Shown in pieces: positions 27,439 to 37,118 of a stretch of 64,000 nucleotides of DNA. The stretch covers positions 1,240,001-1,304,000 of the forward strand of contig NZ_CP095501.1 in NCBI RefSeq assembly GCF_023100725.1. Direction: 5' to 3'. Under the pieces are notes generated by a model. It was not told the origin of the DNA and did no database searches. It saw only the letters and a list, made by a program, of their open reading frames with translations. How positions within the stretch are numbered: the stretch's first letter is position 1; each line of letters begins with the position of its first letter. Source of the stretch: Arthrobacter antioxidans. Lineage in GTDB: Bacteria; Actinomycetota; Actinomycetes; Actinomycetales; Micrococcaceae. Made by a program: the position numbers and the translations under genes.

Positions 27439-28693
27439 GGGGCTGCTCCGTCTGGTGCACGGGAGCCGGGTCCGGGGTGGCTGCCGACGTCGGGGTGCTG
27501 CCGGCCAGTCCGGGGAGCGCTTCCAGGGGGGTGCCGGCCTCGATACTGCGCTGGGCGGCGGCGCTGAACGAGGTGACGGCCCACGCCCGGGTCTCCGGAC
27601 CGACCGTCGCGATGAGGCCCGCGTAGAGCTCGGCGTGCTCCTGTTCGATGGCGCGCGTCGCGGCGAGCGGATCGGCGCGGAAGTCCGGTCCGATCGCATA
27701 GCCCGCCGGCGTCGGGTCCGCGGGAACGCACAGGGCGGCGAGGCGATCGGATGCGGCGTCCGCCGCCTCCCGGTGGGTGGACGCCGCGTCCAGCGCCCGT
27801 GCGGGCTCCGGGAGCAGCGCCGCGGCGACCTCGTACGCGTACCGGGCCTGGTCCTCCGCGGTCCGCGCGCCGAGGAGGGCCAGGCGGTCGGCCTCGGGGC
27901 CGACCGCGGTCCCGGCGCACTCCGCGGGCGCCGCGGGTGCACCACCGAGCGGTTCTGCCGGTTCCGTCTGTTCTGGCAGGTCCGCGAACGGGCCGGTGCC
28001 GGCGGCGAGGTCCACGGCGGACAGCGCGCCCGGTGCGGGCAGCCCGGGGTCGGCCCCCAGGGCCTGGCCGAGCCGGAGGGTGTGCCGCCACTGGTTGACG
28101 CCGGCGGCGGCGAGCACGCGGCCGGGACCGGGGTCCGCGCGGGCCGCGTCCCGGAGGCTCAGGAGTGCGCTGTCGCGCAGGATCGCCAGGACGGCGGGCG
28201 CGTCGGCCGGTGCCGCGGAGGCAGCGGCGTCGCCGGCCGTGCGGGTACCCGTGCCCGCTCCCGGGTCCGCCGCGGGACCCGAGCCGCCCGGCCGTCCGTC
28301 CGGAACCGGGCTGGTGCGGGGCGGGGAACCGTCCTCCGCCGTCGGGCCGGGGGAGCGCGGCAGGGCGACGGCGTCCGCCTGCTCGTCTAGGTCCTCGGCG
28401 GCCGCTGCCAGTTCCGCGGCGGCCGCCGGGGCCAGCCCGGGGTCGGCCGCCGTGGTGCGCGCCCGGTCGGCCGCGGAACGGTAGCGGTGTTCGGCGTCGA
28501 GCTGTGCCTGTTCGGAGACGGAGTAGACGCGCGCCGGCGGCTCCGGGGCCCGCACGCCCAGTCCGACGCCGACCACGAGCAGCATCACGGCGAAGAGACC
28601 GGCAAGGCCCGCCGACCGCCGCGCCAGGCGTCCTGCGCGGGATCCGCGGCGCCCTCCGCCGGCCCGCTGCCTGTCCGTCTCCGCGCGCTTCAT
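27431..28693 (-). CDS. DUF4439 ferritin-like membrane-anchored protein
   Basis: 420 residues. A basic N-terminus and one hydrophobic segment (about 30-50, GLFAVMLLVVGVGLGV) suggest a signal anchor. A long Ala/Pro/Gly-rich helical middle is followed by a C-terminal DUF4439 four-helix region (EDQARYAYEVAAALLPE, IEQEHAELYAGLIATVG). The role is unknown; the ferritin-like fold suggests metal or redox chemistry outside the membrane, but no full diiron motif was identified. Divergent from rimP, a position common in Micrococcaceae. The start was chosen at MKRAETDRQ; the open frame runs further upstream without homology. Confidence 0.7.
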   Translation of the reverse strand: MKRAETDRQRAGGGRRGSRAGRLARRSAGLAGLFAVMLLVVGVGLGVRAPEPPARVYSVSEQAQLDAEHRYRSAADRARTTAADPGLAPAAAAELAAAAEDLDEQADAVALPRSPGPTAEDGSPPRTSPVPDGRPGGSGPAADPGAGTGTRTAGDAAASAAPADAPAVLAILRDSALLSLRDAARADPGPGRVLAAAGVNQWRHTLRLGQALGADPGLPAPGALSAVDLAAGTGPFADLPEQTEPAEPLGGAPAAPAECAGTAVGPEADRLALLGARTAEDQARYAYEVAAALLPEPARALDAASTHREAADAASDRLAALCVPADPTPAGYAIGPDFRADPLAATRAIEQEHAELYAGLIATVGPETRAWAVTSFSAAAQRSIEAGTPLEALPGLAGSTPTSAATPDPAPVHQTEQPRG

Positions 28694-28801
28694 CACAGTT
28701 CCCGATGATGTCACGGTGCTTCCCGTTTCAGCCGCCGATACAGCCGGTGCCGCGGAATGTCGGTACTCTTGGAGCACAACATCATCGAGTGGGAGGCAGC
28801 C

Positions 28802-29428
28802 ATGGCGGTCCGGTCCGGGAACGAAAATCATGCCTCGACCCGCAGGTCGGCCTCAGAGGTCGAACTGCAGGCCGAAGCGCAGCGCCTCTGGACCAGACTG
28901 AAGCCGGTGGTCGACCAGCACAACCTCTATCTGGAGGACGTCGAAGTCAAGATCGCCGGGTCCCATCGCACGGTCCACATCGTCGTGGACCTGCCCGAGG
29001 AGACCACGGGGAGCGTCGGTTTCGATGTGATCTCCGCCATCTCGACGGACCTCTCCGCAGCGATGGACAGCCTGGAGGACGACGACCGTCCGTACAACCT
29101 CGAAGTCTCGTCACCCGGGGTCTCCCGTCCCCTCACCGAACCGCGGCACTGGCGCCGCAACGTGGGGCGCATGGTCGAGGTGAAGCCCGTGACCGGCGAC
29201 GCCGTCCTCGGCCGCCTGCAGGACGTATCGGACACCGGGATCCGGCTGCTGCCGCAGCTGCCGGTCAAGAAGGGCATGAAGCCCAAGCAGGGCGATCCGC
29301 TCGCCCTCGAGTTTTCCAAGATCCGCAAGGGGACCGTGCAGGTCGAATTCGCGCATCTCGAGGATGAACACCACGATGACAGCGATGGGGCCGATCCGGA
29401 GATCTCCGGCGCCGTGCACCACGCGTAA
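28802..29428 (+). CDS. rimP: Ribosome maturation factor RimP
   Basis: 208 residues. The N-terminal alpha/beta domain ([20 protein letters not shown], then [22 protein letters not shown]) and the SH3-like C-domain ([17 protein letters not shown]) are complete; the C-terminal tail is longer and acidic. It is needed for 30S subunit maturation. The ATG at 28802 is preceded by GGGAGG; an in-frame ATG at 28757 is rejected. First gene of the rimP-nusA-ylxR-infB-rbfA block. Confidence 0.92.
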   Translation: MAVRSGNENHASTRRSASEVELQAEAQRLWTRLKPVVDQHNLYLEDVEVKIAGSHRTVHIVVDLPEETTGSVGFDVISAISTDLSAAMDSLEDDDRPYNLEVSSPGVSRPLTEPRHWRRNVGRMVEVKPVTGDAVLGRLQDVSDTGIRLLPQLPVKKGMKPKQGDPLALEFSKIRKGTVQVEFAHLEDEHHDDSDGADPEISGAVHHA

Positions 29429-29438
29429 GGAGACCCAC

Positions 29439-30428
29439 ATGGATATTGATATGAGCGCGCTGAGACTCCTCGAGCACGAGCGCGAGATCCCCCTCGACAA
29501 GCTGGTTCCCACGATCGAGCAGGCACTGCTGATCGCCTACCACCGCTCGCCCGGCTCGCACGAGACCGCCCGCGCCGAGCTCGACCGCCGGACCGGGCAC
29601 GTCACCATCTGGGCCACCGAGAAGGACGAGGACGGGGCGCCCGTCGGCGAGTTCGACGACACGCCCACCGGGTTCGGACGCATCGCGGCGAGCACCGCGC
29701 GCCAGGTCATCCTCCAGCGCCTGCGTGACGCCGAGGACGACAACATCCTCGGGGAGTTCCGCGGCAAGGAGGGCGAACTCGTCGCCGGCATGATCCAGCA
29801 GGGCACCAACCCGCACATGATCCAGGTGAACCTCGGCTCGGTGGAGGCGGTCCTCCCGCCGCCGGAGCAGGTGCCGGGGGAGAAGTACCTGCACGGCACC
29901 CGGTTGCGCGCGTTCGTGGTCGACGTGCACCGCGGCATGAAGGGGCCCTCCATCACGCTGTCCCGCTCGCACCCCGGCCTCGTGCGCAAGCTCTTCGAGC
30001 TGGAGGTGCCCGAGATCGCCGACAGGACCGTCGAGATCGTCGCCCTCGCCCGCGAAGCCGGACACCGCACCAAGATCGCGGTCAAGGCGAACATCCCGGG
30101 CGTCAATGCCAAGGGGGCCTGTATCGGCGAGATGGGCAGCCGCGTGCGCGCGGTCATGAACGAACTGAACGACGAGAAGATCGACATCGTGGACTACAAC
30201 GACGACGCCGCCGCCTTCATCGCCAGCTCGCTCTCGCCGTCGCGCGTGACCTCCGTGACGATCACCGACGAAGCCACCCGCTCCGCGCGCGTCGTCGTCC
30301 CGGACTACCAGCTGTCCCTCGCGATCGGCAAGGAAGGCCAGAACGCCCGCCTCGCCGCCAAGCTCACGGGCTGGCGGATCGACATCGTGTCCGACGCCGC
30401 GCAGCAGGCCTCCGCGGCGAAGGCCTAG
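29439..30428 (+). CDS. nusA: Transcription termination/antitermination factor NusA
   Basis: 329 residues, the short actinobacterial NusA without C-terminal acidic repeats. N-terminal RNA polymerase-binding domain ([20 protein letters not shown]), S1 domain (about 115-185), then two KH domains with [14 protein letters not shown] and [18 protein letters not shown]. It controls pausing, termination and antitermination. ATG 29439 sits five bases after TAAGGAGA. Confidence 0.94.
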   Translation: MDIDMSALRLLEHEREIPLDKLVPTIEQALLIAYHRSPGSHETARAELDRRTGHVTIWATEKDEDGAPVGEFDDTPTGFGRIAASTARQVILQRLRDAEDDNILGEFRGKEGELVAGMIQQGTNPHMIQVNLGSVEAVLPPPEQVPGEKYLHGTRLRAFVVDVHRGMKGPSITLSRSHPGLVRKLFELEVPEIADRTVEIVALAREAGHRTKIAVKANIPGVNAKGACIGEMGSRVRAVMNELNDEKIDIVDYNDDAAAFIASSLSPSRVTSVTITDEATRSARVVVPDYQLSLAIGKEGQNARLAAKLTGWRIDIVSDAAQQASAAKA

Positions 30429-30533
30429 GCCTGCGGGTCGGGCGGCGGCATCGGAAGGGGTAGAATGGAAGGGACTGCTGCCCAGTCGCGCCCGGAAGAG
30501 GCTGTACGCCGAAACGATTCCGGGCACCGACCG

Positions 30534-30884
30534 ATGGACGCACATCCGATACGCACCTGCGTGGGATGCCGCCGGCGGGACCGCCAGTCACACGTGATGC
30601 GGGTTGTTGCACGACCGATCGACGGCCAGATTGCCGCCGTCATCGATGAGCGGCGCCGGTTATCCGGACGGGGTGCTTGGCTGCACCCCGACCCGGCATG
30701 CATGGAAACAGCCGTCAAGCGGAAAGCCTTCAACAGGGCCTTCCGCGGGCCGGTGGACACTGCGCAGTTCGCAGCGTCCTTCCACGCATACCTGGAGCGT
30801 CGAGACGGACGCTCCGATTCAGCACCGTCCTCCCTGAAAGCGGGTCAGCACCCTTATGGAAACCCGATGAGCACCCAGCGATGA
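30534..30884 (+). CDS. ylxR: YlxR family RNA-binding protein
   Basis: 116 residues. Starts with the family signature RTCVGCRRRDRQ and continues with a basic RNA-binding surface (GRGAWLHPDPAC, KRKAFNRAFRG). YlxR sits between nusA and infB in most bacteria; reported roles include modulating RNase P or transcription. ATG 30534 was chosen. An ATG at 30465 overlaps a TAGAAT -10-like box (30462-30467), suggesting a promoter inside the operon. A C-terminal extension of about 25 residues is unconserved. Confidence 0.82.
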   Translation: MDAHPIRTCVGCRRRDRQSHVMRVVARPIDGQIAAVIDERRRLSGRGAWLHPDPACMETAVKRKAFNRAFRGPVDTAQFAASFHAYLERRDGRSDSAPSSLKAGQHPYGNPMSTQR

Positions 30885-30886
30885 GT

Positions 30887-30912
30887 GCGCAACGATGACC
30901 AATCCGTTGCGC
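30887..30912 (+). terminator. Intergenic hairpin between ylxR and infB
   Basis: GCGCAACG (30887-30894) pairs with CGTTGCGC (30905-30912) two bases after the ylxR stop. A second small hairpin, CTCGGT-GCGG-ACCGAG (30982-30997), lies just before the infB ribosome site. Neither has a U-tract, so attenuation or processing is as likely as termination. Confidence 0.45.
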
Positions 30913-31008
30913 TCAGCATTCGATCTGCCAGACGCGTTCGCGACTGGGATCAGCAATAGGAAATAGACGGTTCGTGCCTGACTCGGTGCGGACCGAGACA
31001 GGAGAAAT

Positions 31009-33987
31009 GTGGCCAAGGTCCGCGTACACGAGCTCGCGAAAGAGCTCGGTATAACCTCGAAGGACGCAGTTGCGAAACTGCAGGAACTGGGCGAATTCGT
31101 CCGTTCAGCGTCATCCACCATTGAAGCCCCCGTCGTGAAGAAGCTTCGCGGCGCCTTCCCGAATGCCGTCGCCCCCAAGGCCGAGGCAGCCCCCGCCCCC
31201 TCGCGCCCCTCGGCGCCCTCGCCGGGCCCGAAGCCGGGTGCCGCCCAGGCGGCTCCCGAGGCGCCCGCCCCGGCGGAGCCCGCAGCACCTGCTGCCCCGG
31301 CCCCGACCGCGCCGGCTGCACCGGCTGCACCCCAGGCGTCGCCGTTCTCCAACGGCTCCGTCCCCGCAGCCCAGGACGCTCCGGCAGCCCAGGACGCGCC
31401 GGCGGCACCGAGCACCCCTGCACCGGCAGTCCCGGACGCGCCCGCCCCGGCGCAGCAGGACACCCAGGCCGAGGGAACGAGCGAGGGTAGCCGTCCGGCG
31501 CCCCGCCCGGCCACCCCTCCGGCCGCACCGTCGGCAGGGACGACGCGCCCCTCGGGTGCCCGTCCCGGTGGCGCACCCCGCCCCGGCAACAACCCGTTCG
31601 CGCCCTCCCAGGGCATGGGCTCACGCCGCGGTGACACCGATCGTGGTGCCGAGCGCGGTGCGGATCGTCCCCCGCGTCCGGGCAACAACCCGTTCGCCCC
31701 GTCGCAGGGCATGCCTCGGCCCGGTCGTCGTGACGATGCCCAGCAGCGTCCCGCAGCCGGCGCGGGCGGACCCCGCCCCGCAGCCGGTGCCGGTGGACCC
31801 CGCCCCGCAGCCGGTGCCGGTGGACCGCGTCCCGGCGCACCGCGTCCGGGTGCACCCCGCCCCGCCGGAGCCCCGGGCTCGCGTCCCACTCCCGGCATGA
31901 TGCCGAACCGCACCGAACGTCCCGCCGCCCCAGGCCGCGGAGCACCCGGTGCCGGTGCCGGTCCGCGCCGCGGACCCGGTGGAGCCCCGAACAGCCCCAG
32001 TGGGGCCCCCGCCGGCGGCGGTTTCGGCAAGGGCGGCCGCGGACGCGGCGGCACCGCCGGTGCCTTCGGCAAGGGTGGAGCCGGCCGCGGCAAGCAGCGC
32101 AAGTCGAAGCGTGCGAAGCGGCAGGAACTGGAGCAGATGTCGGCTCCTTCGCTGGGCGGCGTGAGCGTACCCCGCGGAGACGGCAACACCGTCGTCCGCC
32201 TGCGCCGCGGCTCGTCCATCACGGACTTCGCCGACAAGATCGAGGCGAACCCCGCAGCACTGGTCACCGTGCTGTTCCACCTCGGCGAGATGGCGACGGC
32301 GACGCAGTCCCTCGACGAGGACACCTTCCAGGTGCTCGGCACCGAGCTGGGCTACCTGATCCAGGTCGTCTCGCCGGAGGACGAGGAGCGCGAGCTCCTC
32401 AGCAGCTTCGACATCGACTTCGATGCCGAGCTGGAAGCCGAGGGCGACGAGCAGCTCGAGGCACGTCCGCCGGTCGTCACGGTCATGGGCCACGTCGACC
32501 ACGGTAAGACGCGACTGCTCGACGCCGTCCGCAACACCAAGGTCGTCGAGGGCGAGCACGGTGGCATCACCCAGCACATCGGTGCCTACCAGATCCAGCA
32601 CGTCCACGAAGAGACCACCCGCGCCATCACCTTCATCGACACCCCGGGCCACGAGGCGTTCACCGCCATGCGTGCCCGTGGCGCGAAGGTCACGGACATC
32701 GCGGTGCTCGTCGTCGCGGCGGATGACGGCGTGATGCCGCAGACCGTCGAGGCGCTGAACCACGCCCAGGCGGCCAACGTGCCGATCGTCGTGGCCGTCA
32801 ACAAGATGGACAAGGAAGGCGCGAACCCGGACAAGGTCAAGGGCCAGCTCACCGAGTACGGCCTCGTCCCCGAGGAGTACGGCGGCGACACCATGTTCGT
32901 GCACGTCTCGGCGCTGCAGGGCATGGGTATCGACGAACTCCTCGAGGCCGTCCTGCTCACCGCCGACGCCGCGCTGGACATGCGGGCCAACCCCAACAAG
33001 GACGCCCGCGGTATCGCGATCGAGGCGAACCTGGACAAGGGCCGCGGTGCGGTTGCGACCGTCCTGGTCCAGTCCGGAACGCTGCACGTCGGTGACACCA
33101 TCGTCGCCGGTACGGCCCACGGCCGTGTGCGAGCGATGTTCGACGAGAACGGCGACGTCGTCACGACGGCAGGACCCTCGCGTCCGGTCCAGGTCCTGGG
33201 CCTGTCCAACGTGCCCCGCGCCGGTGACACGTTCTTCGTCACCGACGACGAGCGCACCGGCCGCCAGATCGCCGAGAAGCGCGAAGCAGCGGACCGCAAC
33301 GCGGCCCTCGCGAAGCGCCGCAAGCGCATCAGCCTCGAGGACTTCGACCAGGCCGTCGCCGAGGGCAAGGTCGACACCCTCAACCTCATCCTCAAGGGTG
33401 ACGTGTCGGGTGCCGTCGAGGCCCTGGAGGACTCGCTGCTCAAGATCGACGTCGGAGAGGGCGTGCAGCTGCGCGTCATCCACCGTGGCGTCGGTGCCAT
33501 CACGCAGAACGACGTCAACCTGGCCACGGTCGACAACGCGATCATCATCGGCTTCAACGTGAAGCCGGCGGAGCGCGTGGCGGACCTCGCCGAGCGTGAA
33601 GGCGTGGACATGCGCTTCTACTCGGTCATCTACGCTGCGATCGACGACATCGAGCTCGCCCTCAAGGGCATGCTCAAGCCGGAGTACGAGGAGGTGCAGC
33701 TCGGTACCGCAGAGGTCCGCGAGGTGTTCCGCTCCTCGAAGTTCGGCAACATCGCCGGTTCGATCGTCCGCTCGGGCATCATCCGACGCAACACCAGGGC
33801 CCGTGTCCTGCGCGACGGCAAGGTCATCGGGGACAACCTCTCCGTGGACTCGCTCAAGCGCTTCAAGGACGACGCCACCGAGGTCCGCACGGACTTCGAG
33901 TGCGGTATCGGCCTCGGCTCGTTCAACGATGTCAAGGAAGGCGACACCATCGAGACCTTCGAGATGCGGGAGAAGCCCCGCGCCTAG
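31009..33987 (+). CDS. infB: Translation initiation factor IF-2
   Basis: 992 residues. The N-terminal IF2-N domain ([20 protein letters not shown]) is followed by a very long Ala/Pro/Gly/Arg-rich linker (about 60-370). The GTPase domain has GHVDHGKT (about 494), DTPGHEAF and NKMD, then the C-terminal tRNA-binding domains. It delivers fMet-tRNA to the 30S subunit. GTG start with GGAGA upstream. The linker contains tandem repeats and a duplicated [13 protein letters not shown] segment, typical of actinobacterial IF2. Confidence 0.95.
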   Translation: MAKVRVHELAKELGITSKDAVAKLQELGEFVRSASSTIEAPVVKKLRGAFPNAVAPKAEAAPAPSRPSAPSPGPKPGAAQAAPEAPAPAEPAAPAAPAPTAPAAPAAPQASPFSNGSVPAAQDAPAAQDAPAAPSTPAPAVPDAPAPAQQDTQAEGTSEGSRPAPRPATPPAAPSAGTTRPSGARPGGAPRPGNNPFAPSQGMGSRRGDTDRGAERGADRPPRPGNNPFAPSQGMPRPGRRDDAQQRPAAGAGGPRPAAGAGGPRPAAGAGGPRPGAPRPGAPRPAGAPGSRPTPGMMPNRTERPAAPGRGAPGAGAGPRRGPGGAPNSPSGAPAGGGFGKGGRGRGGTAGAFGKGGAGRGKQRKSKRAKRQELEQMSAPSLGGVSVPRGDGNTVVRLRRGSSITDFADKIEANPAALVTVLFHLGEMATATQSLDEDTFQVLGTELGYLIQVVSPEDEERELLSSFDIDFDAELEAEGDEQLEARPPVVTVMGHVDHGKTRLLDAVRNTKVVEGEHGGITQHIGAYQIQHVHEETTRAITFIDTPGHEAFTAMRARGAKVTDIAVLVVAADDGVMPQTVEALNHAQAANVPIVVAVNKMDKEGANPDKVKGQLTEYGLVPEEYGGDTMFVHVSALQGMGIDELLEAVLLTADAALDMRANPNKDARGIAIEANLDKGRGAVATVLVQSGTLHVGDTIVAGTAHGRVRAMFDENGDVVTTAGPSRPVQVLGLSNVPRAGDTFFVTDDERTGRQIAEKREAADRNAALAKRRKRISLEDFDQAVAEGKVDTLNLILKGDVSGAVEALEDSLLKIDVGEGVQLRVIHRGVGAITQNDVNLATVDNAIIIGFNVKPAERVADLAEREGVDMRFYSVIYAAIDDIELALKGMLKPEYEEVQLGTAEVREVFRSSKFGNIAGSIVRSGIIRRNTRARVLRDGKVIGDNLSVDSLKRFKDDATEVRTDFECGIGLGSFNDVKEGDTIETFEMREKPRA
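31747..31827 (+). repeat. Three 27-bp tandem repeats in the infB linker
   Basis: Units at 31747, 31774 and 31801 each encode RPAAGAGGP. The second and third are near-identical at DNA level, the first differs in third positions. Two shorter RPGAP units follow. In-frame, so probably length-variable between strains. Confidence 0.8.
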
Positions 33988-33996
33988 CAGGTAGGG

Positions 33997-34034
33997 CAGG
34001 TCGGGCGCTCCGGTTCTCCGGGGCGCCCGACCTG
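33997..34034 (+). terminator. Strong hairpin after infB
   Basis: Perfect 12-bp stem CAGGTCGGGCGC (33997-34008) / 34023-34034 with a further CCGG pairing in the loop. There is no U-tract, and rbfA follows only 62 bases later, so it may be a partial terminator or a stabilising/processing element. Confidence 0.6.
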
Positions 34035-34044
34035 TCGGACCGCC

Positions 34045-34063
34045 GGAACCCCTCGCGGGTTCC
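34045..34063 (+). terminator. Second hairpin between infB and rbfA
   Basis: GGAACCC-CTCGC-GGGTTCC, perfect 7-bp stem with a 5-base loop, followed by TCTTC. It lies ten bases after the larger hairpin. Confidence 0.5.
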
Positions 34064-34095
34064 TCTTCAGACCAGTTTCAGTAGGAGTAACAGCA

Positions 34096-34533
34096 ATGGC
34101 AGATCCGGCCCGCGCCGCGCGGCTCGCGCAGCGCATCAAAGTCATCGTCGCCGAGGCGCTGCGGCGACGCGTGAAGGACCCCCGGCTGGAAGCCGTGACC
34201 ATCACGGACTCCCGCGTCACGAACGACCTCCAGCACGCGACCCTGTACTACACCGTGCTGGGCGACGCGGAGGAGCAGCAGGCCACGCGGATGGCGCTCG
34301 AGTCCGCCCGCGGCGTGCTGCGGTCCGAGGTCGGTAAGAACATCACGGCGCGCCTCACGCCCACCCTCGAGTTCGTCCCCGACGAGGTGCCGGTCAACGC
34401 CAGCCACCTCGAGGAGCTCCTGCAGAAGGCGCGCGAGCGCGACGCCGAAGTGGCTGCGATCGCGCAGGGTGCCGATTTCGCGGGTGACGCGGATCCGTAC
34501 CGCACGTCGGAGGACGACGAGGCGGCACGCTAG
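34096..34533 (+). CDS. rbfA: 30S ribosome-binding factor A
   Basis: 145 residues with the KH-like RbfA fold: RLAQRIKVIVAEALRRRVKDPRL, then VTITDSRVTNDLQHATLYY and the YVxL-type strand. It acts in 16S rRNA 5'-end maturation and cold adaptation. ATG 34096 with TAGGAG upstream. Last gene of the nusA-infB block, followed by a clear terminator. Confidence 0.93.
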   Translation: MADPARAARLAQRIKVIVAEALRRRVKDPRLEAVTITDSRVTNDLQHATLYYTVLGDAEEQQATRMALESARGVLRSEVGKNITARLTPTLEFVPDEVPVNASHLEELLQKARERDAEVAAIAQGADFAGDADPYRTSEDDEAAR

Positions 34534-34560
34534 TCCCGGCATCGTCCGGGACCACCGCAG

Positions 34561-34593
34561 AAGGCAGCCGACCCCACGGGGCGGCTGCCTTTC
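34561..34593. terminator. Terminator between rbfA and the convergent aminotransferase
   Basis: AAGGCAGCCG (34561-34570) pairs with CGGCTGCCTT (34582-34591), with CCCC/GGGG continuing the stem inside, then TTC. The A/T ends make it work in both directions. Confidence 0.85.
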
Positions 34594-34610
34594 GCGTGCT
34601 CCGGAGCGGG

Positions 34611-35789
34611 TCAGGTCCGCGGCAGGGAGGGGAGCCGGGAGAGTCCCTCGACGAGATCCTCCGTCCGGCCGCAGAGGGCGATCCTGACCCATCCCTCGCC
34701 GCGGGCGCCGAAGGCCGTCCCGGGGGCGAATGCCACGCCGCGGTCCGCGAGGAACGAGCGGGTCCAGGTGCGGACGTCGCCGCCGGTCGCATGGGAGAGG
34801 TCGGCCCACAGGTAGAAGGCGCCCCGGGCGTCGAGATAGCCGATGCCCAGCCCGTCGAGGACGGCGGTGGCCGCGTCACGGTTGGCCCGGTAGTGCCGCA
34901 GTGCCGTGGACACGTAGTCCTGGGGGCCGGTGAGGGCGGCGACGGCGGCGTACTGCGACGCCGCGGAGACGCAGGACACGGTGGCCTCCATGATGTTGCT
35001 GAGCAGCGGCTCCATGCCCGGCGGCGTGACGAGCGCCCCGATCCGCAGGCCCGTCAGGCCGTAGGTCTTGGACAGCGTCAGCGACGTGATCACGCGCGGC
35101 TCGTGGGCCTCCGGTACTGCTTCCGGTCCGCCGGCGTCGAAGCGTGCCGGGCTGACGTGGGGGACGTCGTAGGTGAAGGCCTCGTAGCACTCATCGGAGA
35201 CGATCCAGAGATCCTGCTCGTGCGCGAACCGCACGAGCTCGCGGGTGAGCTCGTGGTCGAACACCGAGCCGAGGGGGTTCGACGGAGAGTTCAGCAGGAG
35301 CACCTTCGTCCGCTCGGTGACGAGTCCCCGCAGGTCCTCGATCCGCGGCTGGAAATCGTGCCCGGGTACCAGGGGGTAGGGCACCGGGACGCCGCCGAGC
35401 AGGCCGACGGTCATGGTGAACGTGGGGTACCCCGGATCCGGGAGGAGGACCTCGTCGCCCGCCCCGATCAGCGTGCTGAGGGCCAGGTGCAGGCCCTGCT
35501 GCGCGCCGGCGACGACGAAGACGCGCGACGGGTCGTCGTCGACCCCCGACCGCTGCGCGAACCGTTCCGCGAAGGCGGCCCGGGCCGGTGCGATCCCGGC
35601 ATTGGGGGTGTAGTTGGTGTCGTCGCGGTCCAGGGCGGCCATGCCCGCCTCGAGGACGTGCCGTGCGACCGGGAAGGCCGGCTCACCGATGCTGAGCACG
35701 ATGGCGTCGGGTGTGGCCCAGGCCGCCTGGGTGATCTCGCGGATCTGGTTGACCGGGACGTTCACCACGTGGGCTGGAGCGGAGGGCAT
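34611..35789 (-). CDS. Class I/II PLP aminotransferase
   Basis: 392 residues, fold type I. The PLP lysine is in SLTLSKTYGLTGLRIG; other landmarks are NSPSNPLGSVF (cofactor-ring Asn), SDECYEAF and the C-terminal arginine in GWVRIALCG. It belongs to the aspartate-aminotransferase superfamily; substrate unknown (alanine- or aromatic-type possible). The start was set at MPSAPAHVVNVP. No Shine-Dalgarno, but a TACCAT -10-like box (complement of 35797-35802) ends seven bases upstream, so it may be leaderless. Divergent from truB. Confidence 0.83.
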   Translation of the reverse strand: MPSAPAHVVNVPVNQIREITQAAWATPDAIVLSIGEPAFPVARHVLEAGMAALDRDDTNYTPNAGIAPARAAFAERFAQRSGVDDDPSRVFVVAGAQQGLHLALSTLIGAGDEVLLPDPGYPTFTMTVGLLGGVPVPYPLVPGHDFQPRIEDLRGLVTERTKVLLLNSPSNPLGSVFDHELTRELVRFAHEQDLWIVSDECYEAFTYDVPHVSPARFDAGGPEAVPEAHEPRVITSLTLSKTYGLTGLRIGALVTPPGMEPLLSNIMEATVSCVSAASQYAAVAALTGPQDYVSTALRHYRANRDAATAVLDGLGIGYLDARGAFYLWADLSHATGGDVRTWTRSFLADRGVAFAPGTAFGARGEGWVRIALCGRTEDLVEGLSRLPSLPRT

Positions 35790-35831
35790 ACGGAGGATGG
35801 TATCGCGCACAGGGGGTCCCGGTGCGGACCA

Positions 35832-35837
35832 TATACT
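35832..35837 (+). promoter_or_regulatory. -10 box TATACT for truB, close to a GTG start
   Basis: TATACT ends seven bases before GTG 35845. The GGGAGG between them sits one base from the start, too close for a ribosome site, so leaderless initiation fits better. Confidence 0.5.
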
Positions 35838-35844
35838 GGGAGGC

Positions 35845-36747
35845 GTGAATGCCGGGCAGGTCCACTCAGGGCTGATTATCGTGGACAAGCCGCAGGGCTG
35901 GACCAGTCATGACGTCGTCGGGCGCCTGCGCCGCCTCGCCGGGACCCGCAAGGTCGGCCACGCCGGCACCCTCGACCCGATGGCCACCGGGGTCCTCGTC
36001 GTCGGGATCAACCGTGCCACCCGGCTCCTGACCTTCATCGTGGGCACCACGAAGACGTACACCGCCACGATCCGGCTGGGCCAGTCCACCCTCACCGACG
36101 ACGCCGAGGGCGAGGTCACCGGCGGGAGCATCGCCGCGGCGGTGACCGAGGAGGAGATCCGCACCGCCGTCGCCGCGCTGACGGGTGGGATCCAGCAGGT
36201 CCCGAGCAGCGTGAGCGCCATCAAGGTCAAGGGCGAACGCTCGTACGCGCGGGTCCGCTCCGGCGAGGAGGTCCACCTCCCCGCGCGACCCGTGACCATC
36301 CACCGCTTCGACGTCCACGCCATCCGGCGCGTGAGCAACGGCCGGCTGCAGGACGTCGACGTCACCGTCGAATGCAGCTCCGGGACCTACATCCGCGCCC
36401 TCGCACGTGACCTCGGCGCGGCCCTCGGTGTCGGCGGCCACCTCACGGCGCTGCGACGGACCCAGGTGGGCCCGTACACGATCGACCAGGCACGCACCCT
36501 GGAGCAGCTCGCCGAGGAGCTGGAGGTCCTCTCGCTCGACGACGCCGGACGCGCACTGTTCCCGGTCAGGGAACTCTCGGACACCGAGACCGCCGATGTC
36601 TCCCACGGCCGGAAGGTGGCCCCGAACCAGGACCCCGACGAGCCGGTCGCGGCGTTCGCGCCGGACGGCACGCTCGTGGCGCTGCTCGAGAACCGCGGGG
36701 GAGCGGCCCGGACCGTCCTGGTCTTCGCTCCGGGGGGCAAGGAGTAG
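35845..36747 (+). CDS. truB: tRNA pseudouridine(55) synthase TruB
   Basis: 300 residues. N-terminal SGLIIVDKPQGWTSHDVV, then HAGTLDPMATGVLVVG with the catalytic Asp, and the C-terminal region of TruB class II. It makes pseudouridine 55 in the T-loop of tRNAs. The start at GTG 35845 is the only codon giving a conserved N-terminus without losing SGLIIVDKP. Confidence 0.93.
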   Translation: MNAGQVHSGLIIVDKPQGWTSHDVVGRLRRLAGTRKVGHAGTLDPMATGVLVVGINRATRLLTFIVGTTKTYTATIRLGQSTLTDDAEGEVTGGSIAAAVTEEEIRTAVAALTGGIQQVPSSVSAIKVKGERSYARVRSGEEVHLPARPVTIHRFDVHAIRRVSNGRLQDVDVTVECSSGTYIRALARDLGAALGVGGHLTALRRTQVGPYTIDQARTLEQLAEELEVLSLDDAGRALFPVRELSDTETADVSHGRKVAPNQDPDEPVAAFAPDGTLVALLENRGGAARTVLVFAPGGKE

Positions 36748-36749
36748 GC

Positions 36750-37118
36750 GTGGATCCCTTCTTCCTCGTCGGGGTGGTCGTGTGCGCCGTCTCCGCGGTG
36801 CTGTGCATCGGGGCCGGCGTGCTGCGCAGGCCGCCCAACGACATCACGATCCTCTCGATCGCCGCCGTCGAGCTCTTCCTCCTCGCCTACGCGGTCGGGG
36901 CCGTGATCCGGCAGCTCGCGGGGGAGCCGGTCCTCGGGGAGGCCTGGGAGTTCTGGGGCTACCTCCTCACGGCGCTCCTCGTGCCCGTCGGGGCGTTCTG
37001 GTGGGCGATCCTCGAGAAGACGCGCTGGAGCAATTTCGTGCTGGGCGCGGCGGGACTGACGGTGTTCGTCATGCTCGTCCGTATGGAGCAGATCTGGGAC
37101 GGGGTGGCCGGACTGTGA
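36750..37118 (+). CDS. Small conserved membrane protein
   Basis: 122 residues with about four hydrophobic segments (residues 3-24, 33-56, 68-88, 98-112). No known domain was recognised. It starts two bases after the truB stop and shares a GTGA overlap with the next gene, so it belongs to the truB-ribF stretch. The spacing pattern resembles small multisubunit antiporter-like proteins, but that is only a resemblance. Confidence 0.65.
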   Translation: MDPFFLVGVVVCAVSAVLCIGAGVLRRPPNDITILSIAAVELFLLAYAVGAVIRQLAGEPVLGEAWEFWGYLLTALLVPVGAFWWAILEKTRWSNFVLGAAGLTVFVMLVRMEQIWDGVAGL

